Below are positions 7,337-13,274 of a DNA stretch of 13,274 nucleotides, one piece after another. The stretch comes from CAYLMM01 sp964384825 (GTDB lineage Bacteria; Krumholzibacteriota; Krumholzibacteriia; LZORAL124-64-63), in assembly GCA_964384825.1 (NCBI GenBank), contig CAYLMM010000062.1, forward strand, positions 1 to 13,274, given 5' to 3'. Position 1 is the first letter of the stretch. Each line of letters begins with the position of its first letter. The notes under the pieces are model-generated. The model made no database searches and had not been told where the DNA came from. It was given only the letters and a program-made list of their open reading frames with translations. The position numbers and the translations under genes are program-made.

Positions 7337-8061
7337 CAGTACTTCCTCCCTTCCAGCCAGAGGGTGTTGAGCGCCAGGAAGACGCCGGTCAGGGTCAGGA
7401 AGTAGGCCAGGTTGCCCAGGTCGACGACGCCCCGCAGCAAGGCCTCGTAGTGGGGCAGCATCCCCAGCGAGCCCTGCAGGAAGGTGCCCACGCCGGGCAG
7501 CCAGCCGTCGACGGTCGCGGCGATGCCGCCGTCGCCGGCCAGGAACAGGAAGAAGCAGGCCAGCACGCCCAGGATGAAGGCGGTGATCTGGTCGCGCAGC
7601 AGTCCGCTGACGAAGATCCCCACGCTCATGTACAGGGCGCCGAGCAACAGCGCGCCGATGTAGCCGCCGGCCACCGCGCCCATGTCCGGGCTGCCGAGCA
7701 TGGCCAGGGTGATCGGGATCGGCAGGGTGCCCAGCAGCGCCACGCCGTAGAAGGCCAGGGCGGCCAGGTACTTGCCCATCATCACGCGGCTGGCGCCCAT
7801 CGGCAGGGTCATCAGCAGCTCGAAGGTGCCGCTGCGGCGGTCCTCGGCCCACAGCCGCATCGTCACCGCCGGGATGAAGATGCTCAGAAACAGCGGCAGG
7901 ATGCCGAAGTAGCCGCGCATCTCGGCCTGGCCCTGCAGGAAGAACCCGGTCATGAACAGGCCGCAGGTCAGCGCCAGGAAGACGATGATGAAGATGTAGG
8001 CGATCGGGCTGTTGAAGTACGCGGAGAATTCGCGTTTGAAAATGGTGCCGACATCAGGCAT
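7336..8061 (-). CDS. ABC-2 type transporter permease (GldF/NosY-like)
   Basis: This 241-residue protein consists of about six hydrophobic membrane segments, for example at IAYIFIIVFLALTCGLF and AFILGVLACFFLFLAG. The motif AEDRRSGTFELLMTLP, typical of ABC-2 permeases, lies between the second and third segments. The protein would form the membrane channel with the ATPase encoded immediately upstream. The ATG at 8061 lies inside the ATPase gene (8-base overlap), and AAGGAGG at 8077-8071 is nine bases upstream, so translation is probably coupled. Short single-domain permeases of this size are typical of GldF. Substrate is unknown. Confidence 0.9.
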   Translation of the reverse strand: MPDVGTIFKREFSAYFNSPIAYIFIIVFLALTCGLFMTGFFLQGQAEMRGYFGILPLFLSIFIPAVTMRLWAEDRRSGTFELLMTLPMGASRVMMGKYLAALAFYGVALLGTLPIPITLAMLGSPDMGAVAGGYIGALLLGALYMSVGIFVSGLLRDQITAFILGVLACFFLFLAGDGGIAATVDGWLPGVGTFLQGSLGMLPHYEALLRGVVDLGNLAYFLTLTGVFLALNTLWLEGRKY

Positions 8062-9007
8062 GGCCGACCACCTCCTTCCGGTCCTCGGTCTGTCGGGTCA
8101 GGGCGATGAAGGTGTCCTCCAGCGTGTAGCGCGATTCGTGCAGCTCGGCCAGCTCCCAGCCCTTCTCGCGGGCCAGCCCGGCGATCGATCCGGCGAGGTC
8201 GGTCCCGAAATCGCCCCGCACCTCGAAACGCGCGCCGTCGTCATCCGGTTCGACCCGCGCGACGCCCGGCATCGCGCCCAGGGCCTCGGCCTGGCCGGGA
8301 TCGGACCCGCGGAAGCGCACGAAGACGCGGTTGGTGCCCATCGCCCGCTGCTCGAGATCGCCGATCATGCCGTCGGCCACCACGCGGCCGTCGTTGATGA
8401 TCACCACGCGGTCGGTCACCGGCCGCACCTCCTGCAGGATGTGGGTCGAGAAGATGATCGTCTTCTCCTCGGCCAGGCTCTGCAGCAGCTCGCGGATGCC
8501 GATGATCTGCAGGGGGTCCAGACCGCTGGTGGGCTCGTCCAGGATCAGCACGTCCGGGTCGTGGATCAGCGCCTGGGCCAGGCCCGTCCGCTGCCGGTAC
8601 CCCTTGGAGAGCTCGTTGATGGTCTGCTTGTAGACCTCGGGCAGGCCGCAGGCGTCCACGACCCAGTCCAGGCGCCGGCGCAGCGCGGCCGAGTCGAGTC
8701 CGCGGGCGCGGCCCACGAAATCCAGGTATTCGTGGACGCGCATGTCCACGTACAGGGGATTGTTCTCGGGCAGATACCCGATGCGCGACCGGACCGCCAG
8801 CGGATCGGCCATCACGTCGATGCCGTCGACGGTGATCTCGCCCTCGTCGGGGGCCAAAAACGTCGTGATGATCTTCATCGCGGTGCTTTTGCCCGCCCCG
8901 TTAGGCCCGAGGAAACCGAGAATCCCCCCGCGGTCGAGGCGGAAGGAAACCCCGTCGAGGGCCACGGTCGTCCCGAACCGCTTCGTGACGTTACGTACCT
9001 CGATCAT
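8054..9007 (-). CDS. ABC transporter ATP-binding protein (GldA-like)
   Basis: This 317-residue protein is a complete nucleotide-binding domain. It shows Walker A GPNGAGKST (34-42), signature LSKGYRQR (133-140), Walker B VLILDEP (153-159), D-loop SGLDP (161-165) and H-loop STHI with His189. At the Q-loop position it carries GYLPENNPLY (77-86), with glutamate instead of glutamine, a feature I associate with GldA-like ATPases. Residues beyond about 220 form the C-terminal accessory region ending DTFIALTR. It powers the permease and auxiliary proteins encoded downstream. The ATG at 9007 has AAGGAG at 9020-9015, seven bases upstream. It is first in the four-gene operon and divergent from the CPXCG gene. 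Confidence 0.93.
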   Translation of the reverse strand: MIEVRNVTKRFGTTVALDGVSFRLDRGGILGFLGPNGAGKSTAMKIITTFLAPDEGEITVDGIDVMADPLAVRSRIGYLPENNPLYVDMRVHEYLDFVGRARGLDSAALRRRLDWVVDACGLPEVYKQTINELSKGYRQRTGLAQALIHDPDVLILDEPTSGLDPLQIIGIRELLQSLAEEKTIIFSTHILQEVRPVTDRVVIINDGRVVADGMIGDLEQRAMGTNRVFVRFRGSDPGQAEALGAMPGVARVEPDDDGARFEVRGDFGTDLAGSIAGLAREKGWELAELHESRYTLEDTFIALTRQTEDRKEVVGHA

Positions 9008-9010
9008 CCT

Positions 9011-9044
9011 GAGACTCCTTCGAGACTCGTGAAATTGTTGAAAT
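9011..9044. repeat. Paired short direct repeats in the ABC operon leader
   Basis: On the plus strand GAGACTC occurs at 9011-9017 and 9022-9028 (11-base period), and TGAAATT at 9030-9036 and 9039-9045 (9-base period). The block lies directly before the ATPase start and is AT-richer than its surroundings. It may simply be an unstructured translation leader; no known element was recognised. Confidence 0.3.
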
Positions 9045-9107
9045 TACGGAGAAAATGCGCTGCCGGGCGCAGCGGTGTCCCGCGGGGCCCCGGATGCGCC
9101 GACCGGT

Positions 9108-9137
9108 AATATACAACATCCGGGGCGCGGGGTTCCA
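9108..9137 (-). promoter_or_regulatory. Candidate promoter of the Gld-type ABC operon
   Basis: On the minus strand TGGAAC (9137-9132) is followed after 18 bases by TATATT (9113-9108). The AT-rich -10 box stands out in a very GC-rich context. It lies about 100 bases before the ATPase ATG. The -35 match is poor. Confidence 0.45.
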
Positions 9138-9195
9138 GTTTCCATCTCCGTGCCGGGGGCGGGCGAAATCGGGCCGCGGACCGGCGGGAATGTCG

Positions 9196-9201
9196 TATAT
9201 T
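9196..9201 (+). promoter_or_regulatory. Candidate -10 box for the CPXCG-NFACT-SlyX gene set
   Basis: TATATT at 9196-9201 is one of two AT-rich hexamers in the divergent intergenic region. It would give a start of transcription near 9208 and a 30-base leader carrying the GAGG ribosome site of the 9238 ATG. No -35 box is evident 17-18 bases upstream, so the call is tentative. Confidence 0.3.
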
Positions 9202-9237
9202 GAAGGCATGAATGGCATCGAACGCGAGGTGGAGATC

Positions 9238-9420
9238 ATGGACGAGACCAGCACGTTCCAATGCCCGCACTGCGGGGCGCCGGTCGTGGTGATGGTCGAT
9301 ATTTCCGGCGGCCGGCACCAGGAATACGTCGAGGACTGCCAGGTCTGTTGCCAGCCCTGCCTGCTGAACGTCGAGTTCGACGACGAGGGCGCGGTTACCG
9401 TGATCGCCGAACAGGAGTGA
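9238..9420 (+). CDS. CPXCG motif-containing cysteine-rich protein
   Basis: This 60-residue protein carries CPHCG (Cys9, Cys12) and, 21 residues later, CQVCCQPC (Cys34, Cys37, Cys38, Cys41). That spacing is expected for a small zinc-binding fold and matches the CPXCG cysteine-rich family, whose function is unknown. The VEDCQVCC core is a family hallmark. The C-terminal part is acidic (EFDDEGAVT). I chose the ATG at 9238 because GAGG at 9226-9229 is eight bases upstream and family members are about this length. An in-frame ATG at 9208 would add ten residues but lacks a well-spaced ribosome site. The gene ends five bases before the chosen start of the NFACT-domain gene, so the two are probably translated together. 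Confidence 0.88.
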   Translation: MDETSTFQCPHCGAPVVVMVDISGGRHQEYVEDCQVCCQPCLLNVEFDDEGAVTVIAEQE

Positions 9421-9425
9421 TGCGC

Positions 9426-9827
9426 ATGGATGCGAATCGCGGGTTCCGCAGGGGACCGGCTCCGTTGCAGGTCTGGGAATACGTGTTGCCCGGCGGTTGG
9501 ACGGTGCTCGCCGGCAAGACCGAGGCCGACAACGATCGCCTGAGCCTCAAGGAGGCCCGCCCCGACGATTGGTGGTTCCATCTGAAGGGCCGGCCGGGCA
9601 GCCACGTGCTGCTGAGGGCCCGCGAGGGCCTCGAACCCGATCGCGAGACGATCCGCGGGGCCGCCGCCGTCGCCGCCTGGCACAGCAAGGCCCGCACCGC
9701 CCGGATCGCCGCGGTGACCTGCACGCGGGCCCGCCACGTGACCAAGCCGCGGGGGGCCAAGCCCGGCAGCGTCGCCGTCCGGCGCGAGAAGGTGATCAAA
9801 GTCCCGCCCGGTCTGCCGGAAAGCTGA
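9426..9827 (+). CDS. Stand-alone NFACT RNA-binding domain (NFACT-R/DUF814) protein
   Basis: The 133-residue protein is almost entirely an NFACT-R domain. Blocks are GKTEADNDRLS (30-40), ARPDDWWFHLKGRPGSHV (44-61), AAWHSKAR (83-90) and KPRGAKPGSV (107-116). In RqcH/Rqc2 this domain is the C-terminal part of a much longer protein that binds the obstructed large ribosomal subunit and directs alanine tailing. Here the NFACT-N, helix-hairpin-helix and coiled-coil parts are absent. The protein is basic and probably binds tRNA or rRNA. The ATG at 9426 has AGGAG at 9413-9417, eight bases upstream. An in-frame ATG at 9420 overlaps the preceding stop and is only two bases from that ribosome site. The role of stand-alone members is not established. 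Confidence 0.9.
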   Translation: MDANRGFRRGPAPLQVWEYVLPGGWTVLAGKTEADNDRLSLKEARPDDWWFHLKGRPGSHVLLRAREGLEPDRETIRGAAAVAAWHSKARTARIAAVTCTRARHVTKPRGAKPGSVAVRREKVIKVPPGLPES

Positions 9828-9878
9828 ACGACCGGCCGGATGTCAGCGTCCTCTCGCCCGGAAAAAGGGGGGATCGTC

Positions 9879-10076
9879 ATGGAAGAGCGCTTCATCCGCC
9901 TCGAGAGCAAGATGGCCGACCAGGATCGGATCATCGAGGAGCTCAACTCGGTCATCGTCCAGCAGCAGCACCAGATCGACACCATCGAGGAGAAGGTCCG
10001 CCTGCTGCTGGCCCAGATGGAGATCGGCGATCCCCTGGCCGGCACCCGGCACCGCACCGAGCCGACGTCGTACTAG
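9879..10076 (+). CDS. slyX: SlyX-like small coiled-coil protein
   Basis: The 65-residue protein begins MEERFIRLESKMADQDRIIE and continues with heptad-patterned leucine/isoleucine and glutamine-rich helices up to about residue 48. A short polar tail ending in tyrosine follows. This matches SlyX, a small coiled-coil family of unknown function found next to peptidyl-prolyl isomerase genes in enterobacteria. SlyX proteins often end in PPHY; here the end is EPTSY. The ATG at 9879 has a purine-rich AAAAAGGGGGG stretch a few bases upstream; an upstream in-frame ATG at 9840 would add 13 unlikely residues. It lies 51 bases after the NFACT-domain gene and is followed by a terminator, so it is likely the last gene of this unit. 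Confidence 0.8.
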   Translation: MEERFIRLESKMADQDRIIEELNSVIVQQQHQIDTIEEKVRLLLAQMEIGDPLAGTRHRTEPTSY

Positions 10077-10094
10077 CCGGAATCGGTTTCTGCG

Positions 10095-10143
10095 CCGCGG
10101 GCGCCTGGAGCCGGGGATGTCCGGCGCGCCCGATTTCCCGCGG
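10095..10143 (+). other. GC-rich inverted repeat in the slyX 3' untranslated region
   Basis: CCGCGGG (10095-10101) is complementary to CCCGCGG (10137-10143). An inner GCGCC (10101-10105) can pair with GGCGC (10123-10127). The structure lies between the slyX stop and the bidirectional terminator. It is probably a stabilising 3' fold; no further role is visible. Confidence 0.35.
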
Positions 10144-10151
10144 GCATGAAA

Positions 10152-10175
10152 AGGGGGAGGCTTTCGCCTCCCCCT
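10152..10175. terminator. Bidirectional intrinsic terminator between slyX and the nuclease gene
   Basis: A perfect 10-base stem, AGGGGGAGGC (10152-10161) and GCCTCCCCCT (10166-10175), has a four-base loop. Read on the minus strand the loop is GAAA and the stem is followed by TTTT, a strong intrinsic terminator for the nuclease gene, whose stop codon is about 28 bases upstream. On the plus strand the stem follows slyX and is followed by the weaker TGTCTT. Confidence 0.88.
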
Positions 10176-10202
10176 GTCTTCATGTCCGGAATCTTCGCCG
10201 GC

Positions 10203-13200
10203 CTACCAGCTGTCGCAGGTCACGACGTTCGCTCCGGCGTCGTAGCTCATGTCCGTTCCCGACACGTCGTCCACGCAGAAGGTGTACGAGAGGCCGACCT
10301 TGCCGCCCTTGGCGCTGTCCAGCACCGCGGTCCCGTCCGCCGCGGTCGTCGCGACGGCGGTGCCGCTGGTGCCGCCGGTGAAGGTGCCGGTGACCGTCGC
10401 TCCGGCGACCGGCGCGCCCTGATCGTCGACGATCGTCACCACGGCCCGGCCGTATTCCTTCGGCCCGGCTGAGAACACTCCCAGCGAGATCGCCGCCACG
10501 TGCACCGCGGTCGAGGCGCCGCCTCCGGCCGGCGTGGCCGAGACCTCGGCGCTGTAGGCGCTCTCGTTGCCGGTCAGGTCGACGGCGGTGGCCACGTACC
10601 AGTAGGTGGTCCCGTTGTTCGCCGCGGCGTCGGAGTAGAGGCTGGCCGCCAGCGGCGATCCGTTCAGCTGCGAGTACGGACCGCCGGCGGATGCGGCCCG
10701 GTACACGTTGTAGCCGTCGAGGTCGCTCTCGCCGTTGTCGTTCCAGTCCAGGTCGACCACCGAGTCGCCGGCGGTCGCGTCCAGGCCGGCGGGCGCCGCC
10801 GGCGCCGTGACGTCCCCGCCGCCGGAACCGAGGGTCTGGTTCTCGTTGACCGCCCCGTCGGTCTTGCCCAGCGGGCCCTGCCACCAGAAGTCGGCGTAGG
10901 CGGTGCCCGCGCCGGCCAGCTGCAGGGATGTGCGCCGCGGCGCGTCGACGGGCTCGTAGATGCCGATGTCCTCGCTGGCCAAGCCGGCGGCGGGGCCGTC
11001 GGCCGCGGTGAACGATCCCTCGTAGCTGAGGAACTGAACCACCGCGCCGGCGCCGTCGACCAGGGCCAGGCCGTCGGGGCTGCCGTTCTGCATCCCGACC
11101 ATCGCGAAGGCCAGCACGCCGTAGCCGCCCTGCATGTCCGCGATCACGCCGGACAGCGCGACGGTGTCGTAGACGGTGCCGTCGGCGCCGTTGTAGCCGT
11201 AGACGTGCCAGCCGCCGAGGTCGGTGCCGGCCGGAGCGGCGACCTCGACGAACTCGTTCTTGTCGGCGCCGTCGTTGTCGTAGTGGAACTCGTTGATCCA
11301 GGCGTCGCCGCCGGTGACCGGGGCGGTCGGGGTGGCCGAGACCTCGGCGCCGACGTCGCCCTCGTTGCCGGTCCGGTCGATTGCGGTGACCACGTAGTGA
11401 TAGGTCACGTCGTTGGTCACGGTGTCGTCGGTGAACGCGCTGGCGGTCAGGACCGACGGGTTGATCTGGTCGTACGGCCCGCCGGATGTCGTCGAACGGT
11501 AGACGAAGTAGCCTTCGAGATCTGCCTCTCCGTTGTCGTTCCAGTCCAGATCGACGCTGCCGTTGCCCGCCGCGGCCGACAGGCCGGTCGGGGCGGCCGG
11601 CGGGGTCGTGTCGATGATGTTCGCGGCGGCGGTGTCCTCCCCGGTGGCGTCCATGTCGTCGGTGACCGTCAGGGTGACGGTGTAGCTGCCGGCTTCGTCG
11701 AAGACGTGGCTGGGATTCTGCTCGGTGCTGGTGGCGCCGTCGCCGAAGTCCCAGTGCCAGCCGCTGATCGTCCCGTCCGGATCGTACGAGCCGGACGACG
11801 AGAAGGTCACCGCGGTTCCGGCCGAGCCGGAATAGGGCCCGTTGGCCTCGGCGACCGGGGCCTGGTTCGCCGGGCCGGTTCCCTCGAAGCTCTGGCCGGC
11901 GTTCACCGCGCCGCGGGTCTCGGCCTGGGGAGCCTGCCAGGCGAAGTCCGCAGCGGCCGATCCGTCGCCGGCCAGCTGCAGCGACCAGCCCACCGGCGAA
12001 TCGGCCGGCTCGCTGACCCCGATGTCGGTCGAGGCTGTCCCGGCGGCCGGACCGTCGGTGGCGTTGATCACGCCCTCGTAACTGATGAACTGCACCACGC
12101 CGCCGCCGTCGTCGACCAGCGCCAGCCCGTCGGGGCTGCCGTTCTGCATGCCGGCCATGGCGAAGTCGAGCACGCCGAAGCCGTTCTGCAGGTCGGGCAG
12201 GGTTCCCGAAAGGGTCTCGGTGTCGTAGACCACGCCGCCGTTGCCGTTGTAGCCGTAGATCTTCCAGCCCGTCAGATCCAGGCCGGCGGTGCCGGCAATC
12301 TCGAAGAATTCGCCGGTGTCGGTGCCGTCGTTGTCGTAGTGGAACTCGTTGATCCAGGCGGCCGGATCGCCGCCGGAGCCGCCGGTCGGGGTGGCCGAGG
12401 CCTCCGCGCTCTGGGCCGACTCGTTGTTCGAGGTGTCGGAGGCGGTCACCACGTAGTAGTAGGTCACGCCGCCGGCCACGCCGCCGTCGACGAAGTCGCT
12501 CGACGTCAAGGTCGAAGCGTTGATCTTGCTGTAGCTGCCGCCCGAAACGGTCGCGCGGTAGACGTCGTAGCCGGCCAGATCGCTCTCGCCGTTGTCGTCC
12601 CAGTCCAGGGTCACGACGTTCTCGCCGCCGACGGCCGCGAGGCCGGCCGGAGCCGCGGGCGGCGTGGTGTCGCCGCCGCCGCAGTCTCCCTGGAAGACGC
12701 AGGCCACCCACTCGGGATGGTCGATGAACGGGTTGCGGTTGCCCTGCTCGGCGTAGACCGCGTCGTTGCGGGCCATCTCCTTGGCGTCGACCGGATCCTG
12801 CTGATGCCATTCCAGGAGCACCGAGAGCATGCCCATGTAGGCGATCGACTCGTTGCTGCCGGTGTTGCTGGCGGCGATCAGGCCCTGGTCGTCGGTCAGG
12901 ATCAGGTCGGGCTCCTCGTAGCCGGTCACTCCGTGGTCGCCGCCCTCGTAGCGCACGTCCATGTAGAACAGGGCGCGGGCCACGTCGCCGCGGCGGCCTG
13001 TCCAGACTTCCCAGGTGCCGTCGGTCAGCTGGCCGGAGGTCCAGTTGGAGTTGCCGGGGTAGACGCCGGTGCCGCCCCCGGCGCCGTCGTTGACCTCGGT
13101 CGGTTTCTCGTCGCAACCCGAAGCGCAGTAGCGGAAGGGCTTGTTGCTGCGCGACGTGTTGTAGCTGTCGTTGCACAGGAACAGGTGGTGGCAGTCGGTG

Positions 13201-13274
13201 TAGGGATAATTCGAGGAACCGTCGTTGGGGAAGCCGTAGCTCTTGGCCCAGGCGTGCTCGCGGTTGTAGTCGGT
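10203..13274 (-). CDS. Secreted multidomain endonuclease I with FN3, lamin-tail, PKD and Ig-like domains (partial, N-terminus beyond right edge)
   Basis: The reading frame is open from the right edge to the TAG at 10205-10203, giving 1023 residues of a longer protein. Residues 1-198 are an endonuclease I (beta-beta-alpha metal) domain. NREHAW (4-9) holds the catalytic Glu6-His7 pair; TDCHHLF (26-32) and TSRSNKPF (40-47) follow, then DVARALFYMDVRYEG. Four cysteines (28, 34, 50, 54) suggest disulfides and export. Accessory domains follow: FN3 (about 205-292), lamin-tail (303-465), PKD (468-555, with WHWDFGDG), FN3 (557-650), lamin-tail (655-815), FN3 (822-917), and an Ig-like C-terminal domain (920-1023) with two cysteines near the end. 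Lamin-tail domains recur in extracellular nucleases such as ExeM. It probably digests extracellular DNA or RNA. The signal peptide is outside the window. A GTG at 12983 is internal, not the start. Confidence 0.9.
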   Translation of the reverse strand, partial: TDYNREHAWAKSYGFPNDGSSNYPYTDCHHLFLCNDSYNTSRSNKPFRYCASGCDEKPTEVNDGAGGGTGVYPGNSNWTSGQLTDGTWEVWTGRRGDVARALFYMDVRYEGGDHGVTGYEEPDLILTDDQGLIAASNTGSNESIAYMGMLSVLLEWHQQDPVDAKEMARNDAVYAEQGNRNPFIDHPEWVACVFQGDCGGGDTTPPAAPAGLAAVGGENVVTLDWDDNGESDLAGYDVYRATVSGGSYSKINASTLTSSDFVDGGVAGGVTYYYVVTASDTSNNESAQSAEASATPTGGSGGDPAAWINEFHYDNDGTDTGEFFEIAGTAGLDLTGWKIYGYNGNGGVVYDTETLSGTLPDLQNGFGVLDFAMAGMQNGSPDGLALVDDGGGVVQFISYEGVINATDGPAAGTASTDIGVSEPADSPVGWSLQLAGDGSAAADFAWQAPQAETRGAVNAGQSFEGTGPANQAPVAEANGPYSGSAGTAVTFSSSGSYDPDGTISGWHWDFGDGATSTEQNPSHVFDEAGSYTVTLTVTDDMDATGEDTAAANIIDTTPPAAPTGLSAAAGNGSVDLDWNDNGEADLEGYFVYRSTTSGGPYDQINPSVLTASAFTDDTVTNDVTYHYVVTAIDRTGNEGDVGAEVSATPTAPVTGGDAWINEFHYDNDGADKNEFVEVAAPAGTDLGGWHVYGYNGADGTVYDTVALSGVIADMQGGYGVLAFAMVGMQNGSPDGLALVDGAGAVVQFLSYEGSFTAADGPAAGLASEDIGIYEPVDAPRRTSLQLAGAGTAYADFWWQGPLGKTDGAVNENQTLGSGGGDVTAPAAPAGLDATAGDSVVDLDWNDNGESDLDGYNVYRAASAGGPYSQLNGSPLAASLYSDAAANNGTTYWYVATAVDLTGNESAYSAEVSATPAGGGASTAVHVAAISLGVFSAGPKEYGRAVVTIVDDQGAPVAGATVTGTFTGGTSGTAVATTAADGTAVLDSAKGGKVGLSYTFCVDDVSGTDMSYDAGANVVTCDSW
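11071..12360 (-). repeat. Duplicated lamin-tail domain coding repeats (1056-base spacing)
   Basis: The two lamin-tail domains share exact DNA tracts at a constant offset of 1056 bases (352 codons). One is 37 bases long, at 11268-11304 and 12324-12360, encoding the WINEFHYDND region. A second is 23 bases long, at 11071-11093 and 12127-12149, encoding MQNGSPDG. The rest of the two copies is similar but diverged. The PKD domain is present only between copies one and two. The pattern indicates an internal duplication of an FN3-LTD block in an ancestor. Confidence 0.8.

Noticed and set aside
5309..7405. Plus-strand open frame of 698 codons
   Set aside because: It is antisense to the GldG-like and DUF4340 genes. 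The translation is histidine-, arginine- and glutamine-rich with no domain pattern, typical of a GC-rich shadow.
7337..7852. N-terminal extension of the GldG-like frame into the permease gene
   Set aside because: The extension overlaps the permease in another frame, has no domain pattern, and the ATG at 7336 has a good ribosome site.
12983..12983. GTG at 12983 as the start of the nuclease gene
   Set aside because: Translation upstream to the window edge is open and contains the catalytic NREH and CHHL motifs, so the gene begins beyond 13274.
10180..13176. Minus-strand frame of 998 codons beside the nuclease frame
   Set aside because: Its translation is an arginine/glycine-rich low-complexity string produced by reading the repeat-rich nuclease gene out of frame.
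1..13274. Selenocysteine codons, CRISPR arrays, tRNA genes, prophage or transposon remnants
   Set aside because: No in-frame TGA inside a conserved domain, no regularly spaced short repeats, no cloverleaf-like sequence and no transposase or integrase motif were seen on either strand.

Overview
This is a GC-rich bacterial chromosomal window. By eye it is about two thirds G+C, genes are tightly packed, and Shine-Dalgarno sequences are strong. No rRNA, tRNA, insertion sequence or CRISPR array is visible. The genes suggest an uncultured Gram-negative-type bacterium, perhaps an FCB-group or Krumholzibacteriota-like lineage. The pointers are a Gld-type ABC exporter with a DUF4340 protein and a large secreted nuclease built from fibronectin, lamin-tail and PKD domains. 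That taxonomic guess is weak.

Region 1 (1-4400, minus strand) is one operon in the order ssnA, ygeY, ygeW and a threonine-synthase-like PLP enzyme cut by the left edge. The first three are hallmark members of the E. coli yge/ssnA locus linked to selenium-dependent molybdenum hydroxylases and anaerobic purine/urate breakdown. The PLP enzyme sits where E. coli carries ygeX (2,3-diaminopropionate ammonia-lyase), but it has an N-terminal zinc ribbon. A candidate promoter with a dyad over its -35 box lies upstream of ssnA, and a strong hairpin lies between ssnA and ygeY.

Region 2 (4425-9137, minus strand) is a second operon: ABC ATPase, ABC-2 permease, GldG-like auxiliary protein and DUF4340 protein. 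The genes are overlapping or nearly so, and the operon ends at a long compound hairpin. It is a complete Gld-type transporter cassette of unknown substrate.

Region 3 (9196-10076, plus strand) diverges from region 2. It carries three small genes: a CPXCG cysteine-rich zinc protein, a stand-alone NFACT RNA-binding domain protein and a SlyX-like coiled-coil protein. The first two are almost certainly co-translated.

Region 4 (10152-13274) holds a bidirectional intrinsic terminator and the 3' 1023 codons of a convergent minus-strand gene. That gene encodes a secreted endonuclease I followed by FN3, LTD, PKD, FN3, LTD, FN3 and a C-terminal Ig-like domain. Its 5' end lies beyond the right edge. An extracellular nuclease and a purine-catabolic operon in the same neighbourhood would fit a scavenger of extracellular DNA, but that link is inference.
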